This document shows positions 22,953 to 30,272 of a DNA stretch of 36,226 bases, in pieces. Positions within the stretch are counted from its first letter, which is position 1, and each line of letters begins with the position of its first letter. Source of the stretch: an uncultured Chloroflexota bacterium (lineage in GTDB: Bacteria > Chloroflexota > Anaerolineae > Anaerolineales > Anaerolineaceae); the NCBI GenBank assembly GCA_902774215.1, contig CACYHU010000019.1, positions 1-36,226 of the forward strand, read 5' to 3'. The notes beneath the pieces are model-generated. The model ran no database searches. It worked only from the letters and a program-made list of their open reading frames with translations, and was not told the DNA's origin. Position numbers and translations under genes: made by a program.

Positions 22953-23588
22953 TTAGACTTTATTCATAAGCCAGGCAAAAGCCTTGGCGGTCCGGATATC
23001 CGGATCTTTGAAGTGGTTGCCGGGATTCCATTCCAGGGTTGTCATGATCCCTTTTTGTGCGGAAAGATTTTCATGAATACCGCGAATCGCGTTTCCGACC
23101 TGTGACATGAGCGGATTTTTTGTCTTATCCTCTCTGTCACCCAGACTGAGGTAAACCGCGCCGGTCCTGATTGGATTGTCTTGTGTGTAGGCTAAAAACC
23201 CGGGGAACCAGACAGAAGGAGAGGCAGCGGCGGCGCCCTGAAAAACATCAGTCTGGTATACAGCCCAAAGCGCGAACAGTCCCGCAAGTGAGTAGCCTCC
23301 GATAAGTATTTTTTTGTCCGCAAAGCCGGGAATTACCTCTTTGAGCAGGAAGTCAAGCGTTTGGGATGCTTTTCCGCCGAAAGCTTCCTTCCCGAATACG
23401 GGCTCTGCTTCCCAGGGGGAGAGGTCACTGTTCCAATTATCGACCTTGCAGCACAAAAGGCAGAAATCCTTTGACATCATCCCGCGGATCGTACTGATCT
23501 CCGAAGAGATCACCTGCAGATCATGCTCATCGACCATCTGGATCAGCAAAAATGCTGCATTTTCGTTTCCAAATTTCAGAATTTCCAT
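22953..23588 (-). CDS. Putative esterase (alpha/beta hydrolase, esterase D-like)
   Basis: A 211-aa protein with the nucleophile elbow GGYSLAGLFALWA (Ser100) and the PSVWFPGF segment characteristic of the PF00756 putative-esterase family. A likely catalytic His lies in WNPGNHFKDPD near residue 192 and an acidic residue in SLGDREDKT. No signal peptide, so a cytoplasmic serine hydrolase; substrate unknown. The family includes S-formylglutathione hydrolase and carbohydrate or siderophore esterases. Its 3' end touches the family B palindrome. It is divergent from nnrE, with a gap of about 120 nt that must hold both promoters. Confidence 0.8.
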   Translation of the reverse strand: MEILKFGNENAAFLLIQMVDEHDLQVISSEISTIRGMMSKDFCLLCCKVDNWNSDLSPWEAEPVFGKEAFGGKASQTLDFLLKEVIPGFADKKILIGGYSLAGLFALWAVYQTDVFQGAAAASPSVWFPGFLAYTQDNPIRTGAVYLSLGDREDKTKNPLMSQVGNAIRGIHENLSAQKGIMTTLEWNPGNHFKDPDIRTAKAFAWLMNKV

Positions 23589-23710
23589 GATTTATTCAGA
23601 GCTTTCTCCCAATGTATCCATTATTTTTGTAATTGCAGGTTTCCCCCTGATGGGTAACTCATGTTACGATTATATCGTACAAATCATTGAAGAATCAAGG
23701 CGGGTAAATC

Positions 23711-24349
23711 ATGTTTGCGATTTCTGTAGAAAAAATGAGAGAAGCGGATCAGTATACGATTGCGAAGGGAACACCATCCAAAGAGCTGATGCGCAGAGCC
23801 GCACAGGGTGTTTTTGACACATATCCCGGATGGGCAGATACGAAAACGCTCATCGTTTGCGGTCCCGGCAATAACGGCGGTGACGGTTATGCCCTTGCTT
23901 CCATTATGAAGGATCATGATCTGGATGTGACCGTGCTGCGTGTTACCGAAAAGTTTTCTGAAGACGGAAAATTTTACTATGATCAGTGTGTGGAAAAGGG
24001 TGTTCCTGTTCTGCTCTATGGGACTGACGATGTGGATTTTGATGCCTATGGGATCATTGTGGACTGCATGCTGGGCACGGGATTCACAGGCATCCCACGT
24101 GAGCCGGTTTCTGCGGTTATTGGAGAAATCAACTATGCCCGGGCTAAAAACGGATCCTTTGTGATTGCGGTTGATATCAACAGCGGTATGAACGGTGATA
24201 CCGGTGAGGCTGAGCTTGCTGTTTTCAGTGACCTGACCGTTTCTATCGGATATTATAAGACCGGTTTCTTTCAGGGGAAAGCTCCTGAGATCATCGGTGC
24301 CTTCGCAAATGTCGATATCGGTATTGAACTGCCTGAGCAGGAAAAATAA
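23711..24349 (+). CDS. nnrE: NAD(P)H-hydrate epimerase (YjeF N-terminal domain, stand-alone)
   Basis: A 212-aa protein with the YjeF_N pattern: AISVEKMREADQYTI, then SKELMRRAAQGV, the nucleotide-binding loop VCGPGNNGGDGYALA (about 49-63) and VDCMLGTGFTG followed by PREP. Later IAVDINSGMNGDTG and VSIGYYKTGFFQG match the substrate pocket. It epimerises damaged R-NAD(P)HX so that the dehydratase NnrD can repair it. The C-terminal kinase-like dehydratase domain often fused to it is absent here, and no separate nnrD is seen in the window. Its stop is only 4 nt from the end of the convergent ogt gene. Confidence 0.92.
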   Translation: MFAISVEKMREADQYTIAKGTPSKELMRRAAQGVFDTYPGWADTKTLIVCGPGNNGGDGYALASIMKDHDLDVTVLRVTEKFSEDGKFYYDQCVEKGVPVLLYGTDDVDFDAYGIIVDCMLGTGFTGIPREPVSAVIGEINYARAKNGSFVIAVDINSGMNGDTGEAELAVFSDLTVSIGYYKTGFFQGKAPEIIGAFANVDIGIELPEQEK

Positions 24350-24353
24350 ATAT

Positions 24354-24848
24354 TCAGGCTCTTTTTTCCATCTCAAGCAGCTTCCGCTTTCGCTCAATAC
24401 CGCCGGCATAACCGGTGAGGCTTCCGTCCGCACCGATCACACGGTGGCAGGGAATGATGAGCAGGATGGCGTTGTGTCCTGCCGCTCCGCCGACAGCCTG
24501 TGCAGACATGGTTTTTGAACCTCTCATGAGAGCGATCCTTTCAGCGATCTCACCATAAGTCATGGTATGCCCGAATGGGATCTGCAGCAGTATCTCCCAG
24601 ACTGTCCGGCGGAAGGGTGTTGTTTTCATCAGCAGTGGCGGTGTGAAATCCGGTGCGCTGCCGCTGAAATAGATATCCAGCCAGCGGTCCGTTTCTTCGA
24701 ATACCGGGAGATCCCGCTCTTCATGATCTTGCTCAAGTGTTCCGGCGAAATATTTCTGTCCTTCGAACCACAGCCCGGTGATAAACCGGCCTTCCGAAGC
24801 GATCAGTATGTTTCCTAAAGGTGAGTTGTAATGGTGCGTGTATTCCAT
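24354..24848 (-). CDS. ogt: Methylated-DNA--[protein]-cysteine S-methyltransferase
   Basis: A 164-aa DNA repair protein. An N-terminal ribonuclease-like domain (MEYTHHYNSPLGNILIASEG) is followed by the DNA-binding and methyl-acceptor domain: PFRRTVWEILLQIPFGHTMTYGEIA, AVGGAAGHN and the active site IPCHRVIG with acceptor Cys134. It removes alkyl groups from O6-methylguanine in a suicide reaction. Start set at ATG 24848 because homologous sequence begins there. The frame stays open to 24980, but that 44-residue extension is translated family-A repeat and should be ignored. Shine-Dalgarno is weak. Confidence 0.93.
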   Translation of the reverse strand: MEYTHHYNSPLGNILIASEGRFITGLWFEGQKYFAGTLEQDHEERDLPVFEETDRWLDIYFSGSAPDFTPPLLMKTTPFRRTVWEILLQIPFGHTMTYGEIAERIALMRGSKTMSAQAVGGAAGHNAILLIIPCHRVIGADGSLTGYAGGIERKRKLLEMEKRA

Positions 24849-24870
24849 GCTTATTTCACAAAAAAGACAA

Positions 24871-25044
24871 CCACCGCATTTTACGGGTGAGTCAGAAAAA
24901 GAGCCCGAATACACAGCGGGGGGTATGGGGGACGCAGGCCCCCGGAAATCAGGCGCGGGCTGCGGCTTTCGCAGACACACGAACTAACGATCCCGCGCCT
25001 TGCGAAGCATGTCCTCCGGAATGCAAAGTGAGCTCTTATAGCAG
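24871..25044 (+). repeat. Family A structured intergenic repeat, copy 2
   Basis: Starts CCACCGCATTTTACGGGTGAGTCA and ends GAGCTCTTATAGCAG. The GC hairpin has one A/G mismatch (GGGGGAC-GCA-GGCCCCC). The second stem is AGGCGCGGG/CCCGCGCCT. Lies just upstream of ogt, oriented away from it. Confidence 0.88.
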
Positions 25045-25068
25045 ATTATCCGGGGTCTGGATCTCGGG

Positions 25069-25110
25069 AATGTATGCAGATGACCCGGATTTTGGTCATC
25101 TGCATACGTT
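25069..25110. other. 17-bp near-perfect inverted repeat with 8-nt loop
   Basis: GTATGCAGATGACC (25072-25085) is exactly complementary to GGTCATCTGCATAC (25094-25107) and the stem extends three pairs further with one G:U. No T tract on either side. Lies between family A copy 2 and the 3' end of the flavin reductase gene. Could be an mRNA 3'-end hairpin or the remnant of a mobile element; no second copy seen in the window. Confidence 0.6.
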
Positions 25111-25193
25111 CACTGCAATAACACTGTCTCTGCAGGGGTTCGTCTTTTAATTGCACTCACTCCCGACTCAAATAAGTCTGAAAAATCAGGACA

Positions 25194-27143
25194 CTACCGT
25201 GCTTCAAAAACAAAGGCTTTGTCATGACCGGAATGCAGAGCGTCATAAATCTGGCCCGGTTTGTATGAATCACCGATCATGATCAGTTTATCGCCATAAG
25301 CCTCAAGCAGTTCATCGGCTCCGGTCCGGTCTGAACGTACACCCATGGCAAGGATGACTGTGTCCGCCGGGATCTTCGACTCTTCACCGCTCTTTGTGTC
25401 TTTGACTGTAACAGAACCGTTTTCGACAGCAGTCAGCTGTTTGCCTTTGGCGATCGATCCGCCGTTCTTCATGATCTCCTGAGCCAGATGCATCACGATG
25501 CTCGGATACAGATTTCCGCCGATCTTGTCCAGCATCTCCACCACGGTGACCTTGTGATCAGGGGCAAATGTTTCCGCGGTTTCCAGTCCTGTTACGCCTC
25601 CGCCGATAATGACGATATTTTCGCCCTTTATAAGAGATGGATCTTCCAGACAGGCCTCGGCTGTTACAGCGGTTTCAATGCCGGGAATATTTGGCATGAT
25701 CGGTTTTCCGCCTGCAGCAAGGAAGACCGCATCTGTGCCATGTTCTTTCAGCGTTTCCAAAGTAGCCGTGGTATTCAGGATGATATCAACATCTGCTTCT
25801 TTGAGCTGTGCTTCCATCGTTTCGATGTATTCCAAAAGCATTCCCTTATGCGGAGGAACAGCAGCCAGATTCACGGTGCCGCCCAGGCGGTCTTTTGCTT
25901 CGTATAACATCGTTTTGAAGCCGCGTTTGGCAAGGACCAGTGCTGCTTCCATCCCGGCGGGACCGCCGCCGATCACGGCCACTGTCCGTTTATTGCCGTT
26001 CTTTACCAGCTTCTCATCGCCCCATTCAAACTCGCGGCCGAGGACCGGGTTCAGTGTACATCCCAGCGGCAGTCCGTCGTTCAGAATACGGAAACATTCC
26101 ATACAGCCGAGACATTTGCGGATCAGCACATCCTTTCCGGCTTTGGCCTTGACACCCCAGTCCGGATCGGCCAGCTGTCCCCGGGCGATACCGACATAAT
26201 CGGCGAATCCCTCTTCCAGAAGCTGTTCGGCGACAGCCGGGTGTTTGATGTTGCAGACCGCGATTACCGGAATGCTGACTTCCCTGCGGATATTTGCCGC
26301 GAGATTTTTCTTCCATCCTTCAGCGAAGTAGTTCGGTTCGATGATGGTGGCGCCGGAATCGTAGGTACCGCAGCTGACGTTGAGAACGCTTATTCCCAGT
26401 TTTTCCAGATATTTTGCCTGTGCGATCGCGTCTTCTTCAGTGATCCCGTCTTCCAGATAGTCGCTTCCGTTCATGCGGACGGAAATCGGGAATTTCGGAC
26501 CGCAGAAGGCTTTGATGCCCATGATGATTTCGGTGATGAAGCGCATGCGGCTTTCGAAGCTGCCGCCGTATTTATCGGTCCGTTTATTGGTATGCGGAGA
26601 AAGGAACTGGCTTACCAGATAACCGTGAGCAGCATGGATCTCTACGCCGTCCATACCGGCATTTTGAGCGATAACTGCTCCGGTGACGAATTTCTTCACC
26701 ATGCCTTCCACTTCCTCGGTGGTCAGCGGGCGCGGCTGTTCGCCGATCACCTTGCAGGTGACATCAGAAGCGGAAACCGGCTGTTTCCCGCCGATCAGAC
26801 GGCTGGGGGTCTGATTTCCCGGGTGATGAAGCTGGACAAAGATCTTTGTGTCATAGGCATGGACCGCCTCTGCCAGCCGGTGGAGCTGTCCGACGACGTG
26901 GGTATTGGTCACACTCAGCTGGTTCGGTGTGCCGACACCGGTTTCATCATCAATGCGGGTGATTTCCGTAATGATCAGCCCCGCACCGCCGCGGGCACGG
27001 TCTGCGTAATATTTGATGATGCGGGCACCGGCTTCTCCGGTCGATTCCGCCAGAGAACAGCCCATCGCCGGCATCACGATGCGGTTTTTCAATTCAAGAT
27101 TTCCGATTTTTCCGGGAGTAAATAACTTTTCGTAAGACATCAT
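25194..27143 (-). CDS. OYE-type NADH:flavin oxidoreductase / 2,4-dienoyl-CoA reductase-like Fe-S flavoenzyme
   Basis: A 649-aa protein. The N-terminal old-yellow-enzyme barrel (about 1-335) shows LKNRIVMPAMGCSLA, VQLHHPGNQ, GVEIHAAHGYLVSQFLSP and NKRTDKYGGSFESR. A cluster motif CLGCMECF...GCTLNP (about residues 342-365) binds one 4Fe-4S. The C-terminal half has an FAD/NAD(P) two-nucleotide fold (VAVIGGGPAGMEAALVL at about 386, IVIIGGGVTGLETAE later). The layout is that of FadH, TMADH and BaiCD/BaiH enzymes, which reduce activated double bonds such as enoyl-CoAs, enoates or steroid ketones. Substrate is not evident. ATG ATG start at 27143 with AAAGGAAG upstream. It appears to be a single-gene transcript with its own promoter. 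Confidence 0.92.
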   Translation of the reverse strand: MMSYEKLFTPGKIGNLELKNRIVMPAMGCSLAESTGEAGARIIKYYADRARGGAGLIITEITRIDDETGVGTPNQLSVTNTHVVGQLHRLAEAVHAYDTKIFVQLHHPGNQTPSRLIGGKQPVSASDVTCKVIGEQPRPLTTEEVEGMVKKFVTGAVIAQNAGMDGVEIHAAHGYLVSQFLSPHTNKRTDKYGGSFESRMRFITEIIMGIKAFCGPKFPISVRMNGSDYLEDGITEEDAIAQAKYLEKLGISVLNVSCGTYDSGATIIEPNYFAEGWKKNLAANIRREVSIPVIAVCNIKHPAVAEQLLEEGFADYVGIARGQLADPDWGVKAKAGKDVLIRKCLGCMECFRILNDGLPLGCTLNPVLGREFEWGDEKLVKNGNKRTVAVIGGGPAGMEAALVLAKRGFKTMLYEAKDRLGGTVNLAAVPPHKGMLLEYIETMEAQLKEADVDIILNTTATLETLKEHGTDAVFLAAGGKPIMPNIPGIETAVTAEACLEDPSLIKGENIVIIGGGVTGLETAETFAPDHKVTVVEMLDKIGGNLYPSIVMHLAQEIMKNGGSIAKGKQLTAVENGSVTVKDTKSGEESKIPADTVILAMGVRSDRTGADELLEAYGDKLIMIGDSYKPGQIYDALHSGHDKAFVFEAR

Positions 27144-27182
27144 GTACTTCCTTTCTCAAGATGGTCTTCGTTTTATGCCTGA

Positions 27183-27211
27183 ATTATACAATCGCAGCCC
27201 TTTTTCCGCAA
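27183..27211 (-). promoter_or_regulatory. Promoter of the flavin reductase gene
   Basis: On the minus strand TTGCGG (27211-27206), 17-nt spacer, TATAAT (27188-27183), about 40 nt before the start codon. Confidence 0.55.
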
Positions 27212-27295
27212 GCAGCAGTTTCAGGCTCCGGTCTTAATGATCTGTCAAATTTGAGCTTCATTGGGAGCTTTCCCTGTTTTTTGAAAAAGGAACAG

Positions 27296-27301
27296 TATAA
27301 T
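27296..27301 (+). promoter_or_regulatory. -10 element for the carbonic anhydrase operon
   Basis: Perfect TATAAT about 120 nt before the carbonic anhydrase start; the -35 is poor (TTTCCC or CCTGTT region). The transcript would begin at the edge of family B copy 2, which then lies in the 5' leader. Confidence 0.4.
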
Positions 27302-27307
27302 TTAAAA

Positions 27308-27390
27308 AGGCACTGATTTATTCGGTCAGAGTCAGCAGAACAGGTTGCTTTGACTCATTCTCTATGCGGCAGGTATTGATCAGTGTTTCC
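27308..27390. repeat. Family B palindromic repeat, copy 2 (internally deleted)
   Basis: Keeps the outer arms (AGGCACTGAT and ATCAGTGTTT) and the 3' half of the core (GAGTCAGCAGAACAGG...TTTGACTCATTCTCT) but lacks the 5' half of the core. The loss of one arm inside intact outer arms points to deletion between the GAGTCA repeats. Confidence 0.75.
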
Positions 27391-27422
27391 TTGAAGATAT
27401 ATTGTTAAAAGGATTTGGGCTG

Positions 27423-27947
27423 ATGGCGATAATTGATAGATTAAAACAGGGATACCGCAGATATCTGCACAGTATTGACAGAAATCTTCTGGAGGATAAT
27501 GCGAAAAACGGGCAGCATCCTCATGCGATCGTGATCTGCTGCTCGGATTCACGGGTGATTCCGGAGCAGATCTTTTCGGCTTCAATCGGTGAACTTTTTG
27601 TGATCCGTGTCGCGGGAAATGTGCTCGACAATCATCAGCTGGGCAGCATCGAATATGCGGCTGCTCATCTGGACTGCGGGCTGGTCATCATGCTTGGACA
27701 TACACACTGTGGTGCGGTGGATGCTGCTTTGAGCGGTCATGCGGATGGGTTTATCTCTTATATCACGGACGACATTCTGGAAGCAATCGGGGATGTAAGA
27801 GACCCGCAGGAAGCGGTACGGCTGAATGTACGTCATGGTGTGGAGAAGATTCGGAAAGAGTTCGCTGAGCATCCGGAAATTGACAGGATCGAAGTGCGCG
27901 GTGCGGTCTATGATATCGAAAACGGCTCGCTGGAATGGATCGAGTGA
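27423..27947 (+). CDS. Beta-class carbonic anhydrase
   Basis: A 174-aa enzyme with all zinc and catalytic residues of the beta class: CCSDSR with Cys40, Asp42 and Arg44, and GHTHCGAV with His93 and Cys96. It interconverts CO2 and bicarbonate in the cytoplasm, supplying bicarbonate to carboxylases. Start chosen at ATG 27423 with AAAGGA (27408-27413); a TTG at 27402 in frame lies upstream of that site. It is followed after 52 nt by the feruloyl-esterase-like gene and then brnQ, all plus strand with short gaps, so an operon is possible though functions are not obviously linked. Confidence 0.93.
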   Translation: MAIIDRLKQGYRRYLHSIDRNLLEDNAKNGQHPHAIVICCSDSRVIPEQIFSASIGELFVIRVAGNVLDNHQLGSIEYAAAHLDCGLVIMLGHTHCGAVDAALSGHADGFISYITDDILEAIGDVRDPQEAVRLNVRHGVEKIRKEFAEHPEIDRIEVRGAVYDIENGSLEWIE

Positions 27948-27972
27948 TCGGAGCCGCATGTTTTTGTATTGA

Positions 27973-27988
27973 CCGCAAAGTTTTGCGG
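27973..27988 (+). other. Small hairpin touching the esterase ribosome-binding site
   Basis: CCGCAAA-GT-TTTGCGG ends 3 nt before the GGAG of the Shine-Dalgarno site and includes its first G residues. It could modulate translation of the esterase in the CA-esterase-brnQ transcript. Confidence 0.45.
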
Positions 27989-27999
27989 AAGGAGTGACT

Positions 28000-28740
28000 A
28001 TGTATATAAATGATGACGGGATCCGGCTTCAGGCGACTTTGGATATGCCGGCAGGGAATCCGGAGCATTGCCCGCTGGTGATCATTATCCACGGGTTCAC
28101 AGGATACAGTGAAGAACCTCATATCGAAGGGGTTTCCCGGACGATGAATGAGTTGGGGTATGCCACGCTGCGGGTGGATATGTACGGACATGGAAAAAGT
28201 GACGGAAGTTTCCATGATCATACGCTGCTGAAATGGATCTCCAATGCCGTTGCCGTCATCGATTATGCAAGAGGCCTGCCATTCGTTACAGACCTTTATC
28301 TTTGCGGACACTCCCAGGGCGGGCTGATGGTCATACTGGCCGCGGGCCTCAAGCATGAGTTTATCCGCGGACTGATTCCTCTTTCTCCTGCGGTGATGAT
28401 CCCGGATATGGCACGGAGGGGCGGATTTCTGGGGGGTTCCTTTGACCCGAACCAGATTCCGGAGGAGTTCGAGGTATCCGAAGGCATAATGCTGAGCGGT
28501 AATTATCTGCGTACAGCACAGCTGATCCATGTGGAGGATGCCATTGCCCGCTATAACGGACCGGTTCTGCTGATCCATTCCGATACCGATGAAGCTGTTC
28601 CCTTCAGCTGCTCCGAAGAAGCGGCGAAAGCCTATCGGAATGCGAAGCTGGTGATAATCTCCGGCGATACGCACTGCTATGATTATCATCTGGATCAGGT
28701 GCTGGAAGCAATCAGGGAATGGATGCCAAAAATCTCGTAA
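28000..28740 (+). CDS. Feruloyl/cinnamoyl esterase-like alpha/beta hydrolase (Est1E type)
   Basis: A 246-aa intracellular serine hydrolase. Key features are HGFTGYSEEPHI (31-42), RVDMYGHGKSDG, the nucleophile motif GHSQGG with Ser105, Asp197 in HSDTDEAVPF and His225 in SGDTHCYDYH. From memory, these positions coincide with the Ser105/Asp197/His225 triad of Butyrivibrio Est1E, and long stretches around them (ATLRVDMYGHGKSDG, LIPLSPAVMIP) are very similar. Est1E-type enzymes release ferulic and other hydroxycinnamic acids from arabinoxylan fragments. Start ATG 28000 with GGAAGGAG; the in-frame GTG at 27994 lies within that site. No signal peptide, so it would act on imported feruloylated oligosaccharides, fitting the xylan theme. 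Confidence 0.88.
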   Translation: MYINDDGIRLQATLDMPAGNPEHCPLVIIIHGFTGYSEEPHIEGVSRTMNELGYATLRVDMYGHGKSDGSFHDHTLLKWISNAVAVIDYARGLPFVTDLYLCGHSQGGLMVILAAGLKHEFIRGLIPLSPAVMIPDMARRGGFLGGSFDPNQIPEEFEVSEGIMLSGNYLRTAQLIHVEDAIARYNGPVLLIHSDTDEAVPFSCSEEAAKAYRNAKLVIISGDTHCYDYHLDQVLEAIREWMPKIS

Positions 28741-28767
28741 GACTGTTTTATTATTTGGGGAGGATTC

Positions 28768-30072
28768 ATGAAAACACGTTTGTCGCGGTTTGAGACGATT
28801 TCGGTCGCCAGTATGCTTTTCGGTATGTTTTTTGGAGCCGGAAACCTGATTTTTCCGGTTCATCTCGGCCAGCTGGCGGGCAGTAATCTTCCGGGAGCTT
28901 TCATCGGGTTCCTGATCACCGGTGTCGGCCTTCCGCTGCTGGGGATCGCTGCTTTCGCCATTACCCGTTCCGAAGGTTTGATGGAGCTTGCTTCGAAGAT
29001 CGACAGAAGATACGCGGTTTTCTTTACAACGCTGCTTTATCTGACGATCGGGCCGTGTTTTGCGATTCCGCGCTGTGCAACAACATCCTTTACGGTCGGA
29101 TTGGAGCCGCTGCTTGGCAGCAGCAAGCTTTGGCTGACAGTTTTCTGTCTGGTCTTTTTCGGACTGGTGCTCTTTTTCTCTCTGAAGCCCAGCGGTATTC
29201 TGACCTGGATCGGGAATATCATCAACCCGGCTTTTCTGGTCTTCATCTGCGCTCTGATCATCACAGCTCTGGTGAAGCCTCTTGCAAATGTATCTTCGAT
29301 AACGCCGGATGAATCCTACCGCAGCGGCGTGTTTTTCACCGGGATCCTGGAAGGCTACAACACGATGGATGCGATCGCCAGCCTGGCTTTCGGTATTGTT
29401 GTGGTAAATGTTATCAGGGGGCTTGGACTGACCGGGAGTAAAGATATCACCCGGGCAACTCTGCATGCCGGGTTCTTTTCCTGTCTGTTAATGGGTCTGA
29501 TCTATCTTGGGATCTGCGTGGTTGGTGCTGAGAGCCGCGGTCTGTTTGAAATCAGCGAAAACGGCGGGATCGCTCTGGCTCAGATCAGCGAACATTATTT
29601 CGGCAGTGTAGGGCAGATTTTTCTGGCTGCCATGGTTACCCTTGCCTGTCTCAAGACCTCGATCGGCCTGGTTACCAGCCTCTGTGAAGCTTTTGCGAAA
29701 ATGTTTACCCGCGGGAAATATTATAATTACTGGGCGATTGGCTTCGTAATTTTCTCCTTCCTTGTTGCCAACCTTGGCCTTTCCAGTATCATCAACCTGG
29801 CTGTTCCCTTCCTGATGCTGATTTATCCGCTGGTGATCACGCTGATCCTGCTGGCAATTTTCGGCAATGCCTTTTCCCATGACCGGAGGGTTTACATCGC
29901 GGTCACGGGATTTACCCTGGTTGCGGCCCTTTTTGACTTTTTCAAAGCGCTGGGCATTGAACCTGTTGCCTCTGTCGGAAGGAAGATCCTGCCATTTTTT
30001 GATATTGGCTTCGGCTGGGTAATACCCGCGCTGATTGGCCTGATTTTGGGCCTGATCCTCAGAAAAAGGTAA
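28768..30072 (+). CDS. brnQ: Branched-chain amino acid transport system II carrier protein
   Basis: A 434-aa transporter of the LIVCS/BrnQ family with about twelve membrane segments. The N-terminus SVASMLFGMFFGAGNLIFPVHLGQLAG is diagnostic, with GPCFAIPRCATTSFTVG and GILEGYNTMDAIASLAFGIVVVN further on. It imports leucine, isoleucine and valine with Na+ or H+. GGGGAGGATTC precedes the ATG. A family A repeat begins on the base after its stop codon and separates it from the convergent protease gene. Confidence 0.95.
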   Translation: MKTRLSRFETISVASMLFGMFFGAGNLIFPVHLGQLAGSNLPGAFIGFLITGVGLPLLGIAAFAITRSEGLMELASKIDRRYAVFFTTLLYLTIGPCFAIPRCATTSFTVGLEPLLGSSKLWLTVFCLVFFGLVLFFSLKPSGILTWIGNIINPAFLVFICALIITALVKPLANVSSITPDESYRSGVFFTGILEGYNTMDAIASLAFGIVVVNVIRGLGLTGSKDITRATLHAGFFSCLLMGLIYLGICVVGAESRGLFEISENGGIALAQISEHYFGSVGQIFLAAMVTLACLKTSIGLVTSLCEAFAKMFTRGKYYNYWAIGFVIFSFLVANLGLSSIINLAVPFLMLIYPLVITLILLAIFGNAFSHDRRVYIAVTGFTLVAALFDFFKALGIEPVASVGRKILPFFDIGFGWVIPALIGLILGLILRKR

Positions 30073-30244
30073 CCACCGTATTTTGCGGGTGAGTCAAAAA
30101 AGAGCCCGCTGACACAGCGGGGGTATGGGGGCCGCAGGCCCCCGGAAATCAGACGCGGGCTGTGGCTTTCGCAAACACACGAGTTTTCGAGCCCGCGTCT
30201 TGCGAAGCATGCCCTCCGGAATGCAAAGTGAGCTCTTATAGCAG
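30073..30244 (+). repeat. Family A structured intergenic repeat, copy 3
   Basis: Begins immediately after the brnQ TAA. GC hairpin GGGGGCC-GCA-GGCCCCC at 30127-30143. The second stem AGACGCGGGCT (30151-30161) pairs perfectly with AGCCCGCGTCT (30190-30200). Closing arms AAGAGC (30100-30105) and GCTCTT (30232-30237). The A/T pair in the second stem replaces the G/C pair of the other copies. Confidence 0.9.
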
Positions 30245-30272
30245 GAATAAGGCCTGATTGTTTTCTTCTTTA

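Noticed and set aside
24849-24980. 44-residue N-terminal extension of ogt
   Set aside because: It is translated family-A repeat sequence; homology to Ogt begins at ATG 24848.
26241-27125. 294-codon plus-strand open frame opposite the flavin reductase
   Set aside because: Antisense to the OYE barrel, no homology pattern; a by-product of codon bias.
27763-29466. 567-codon minus-strand open frame opposite carbonic anhydrase, esterase and brnQ
   Set aside because: It spans three real genes with clear motifs on the plus strand, its translation is His/Gln/Arg-rich without any family signature, and no ribosome-binding site or promoter serves it.
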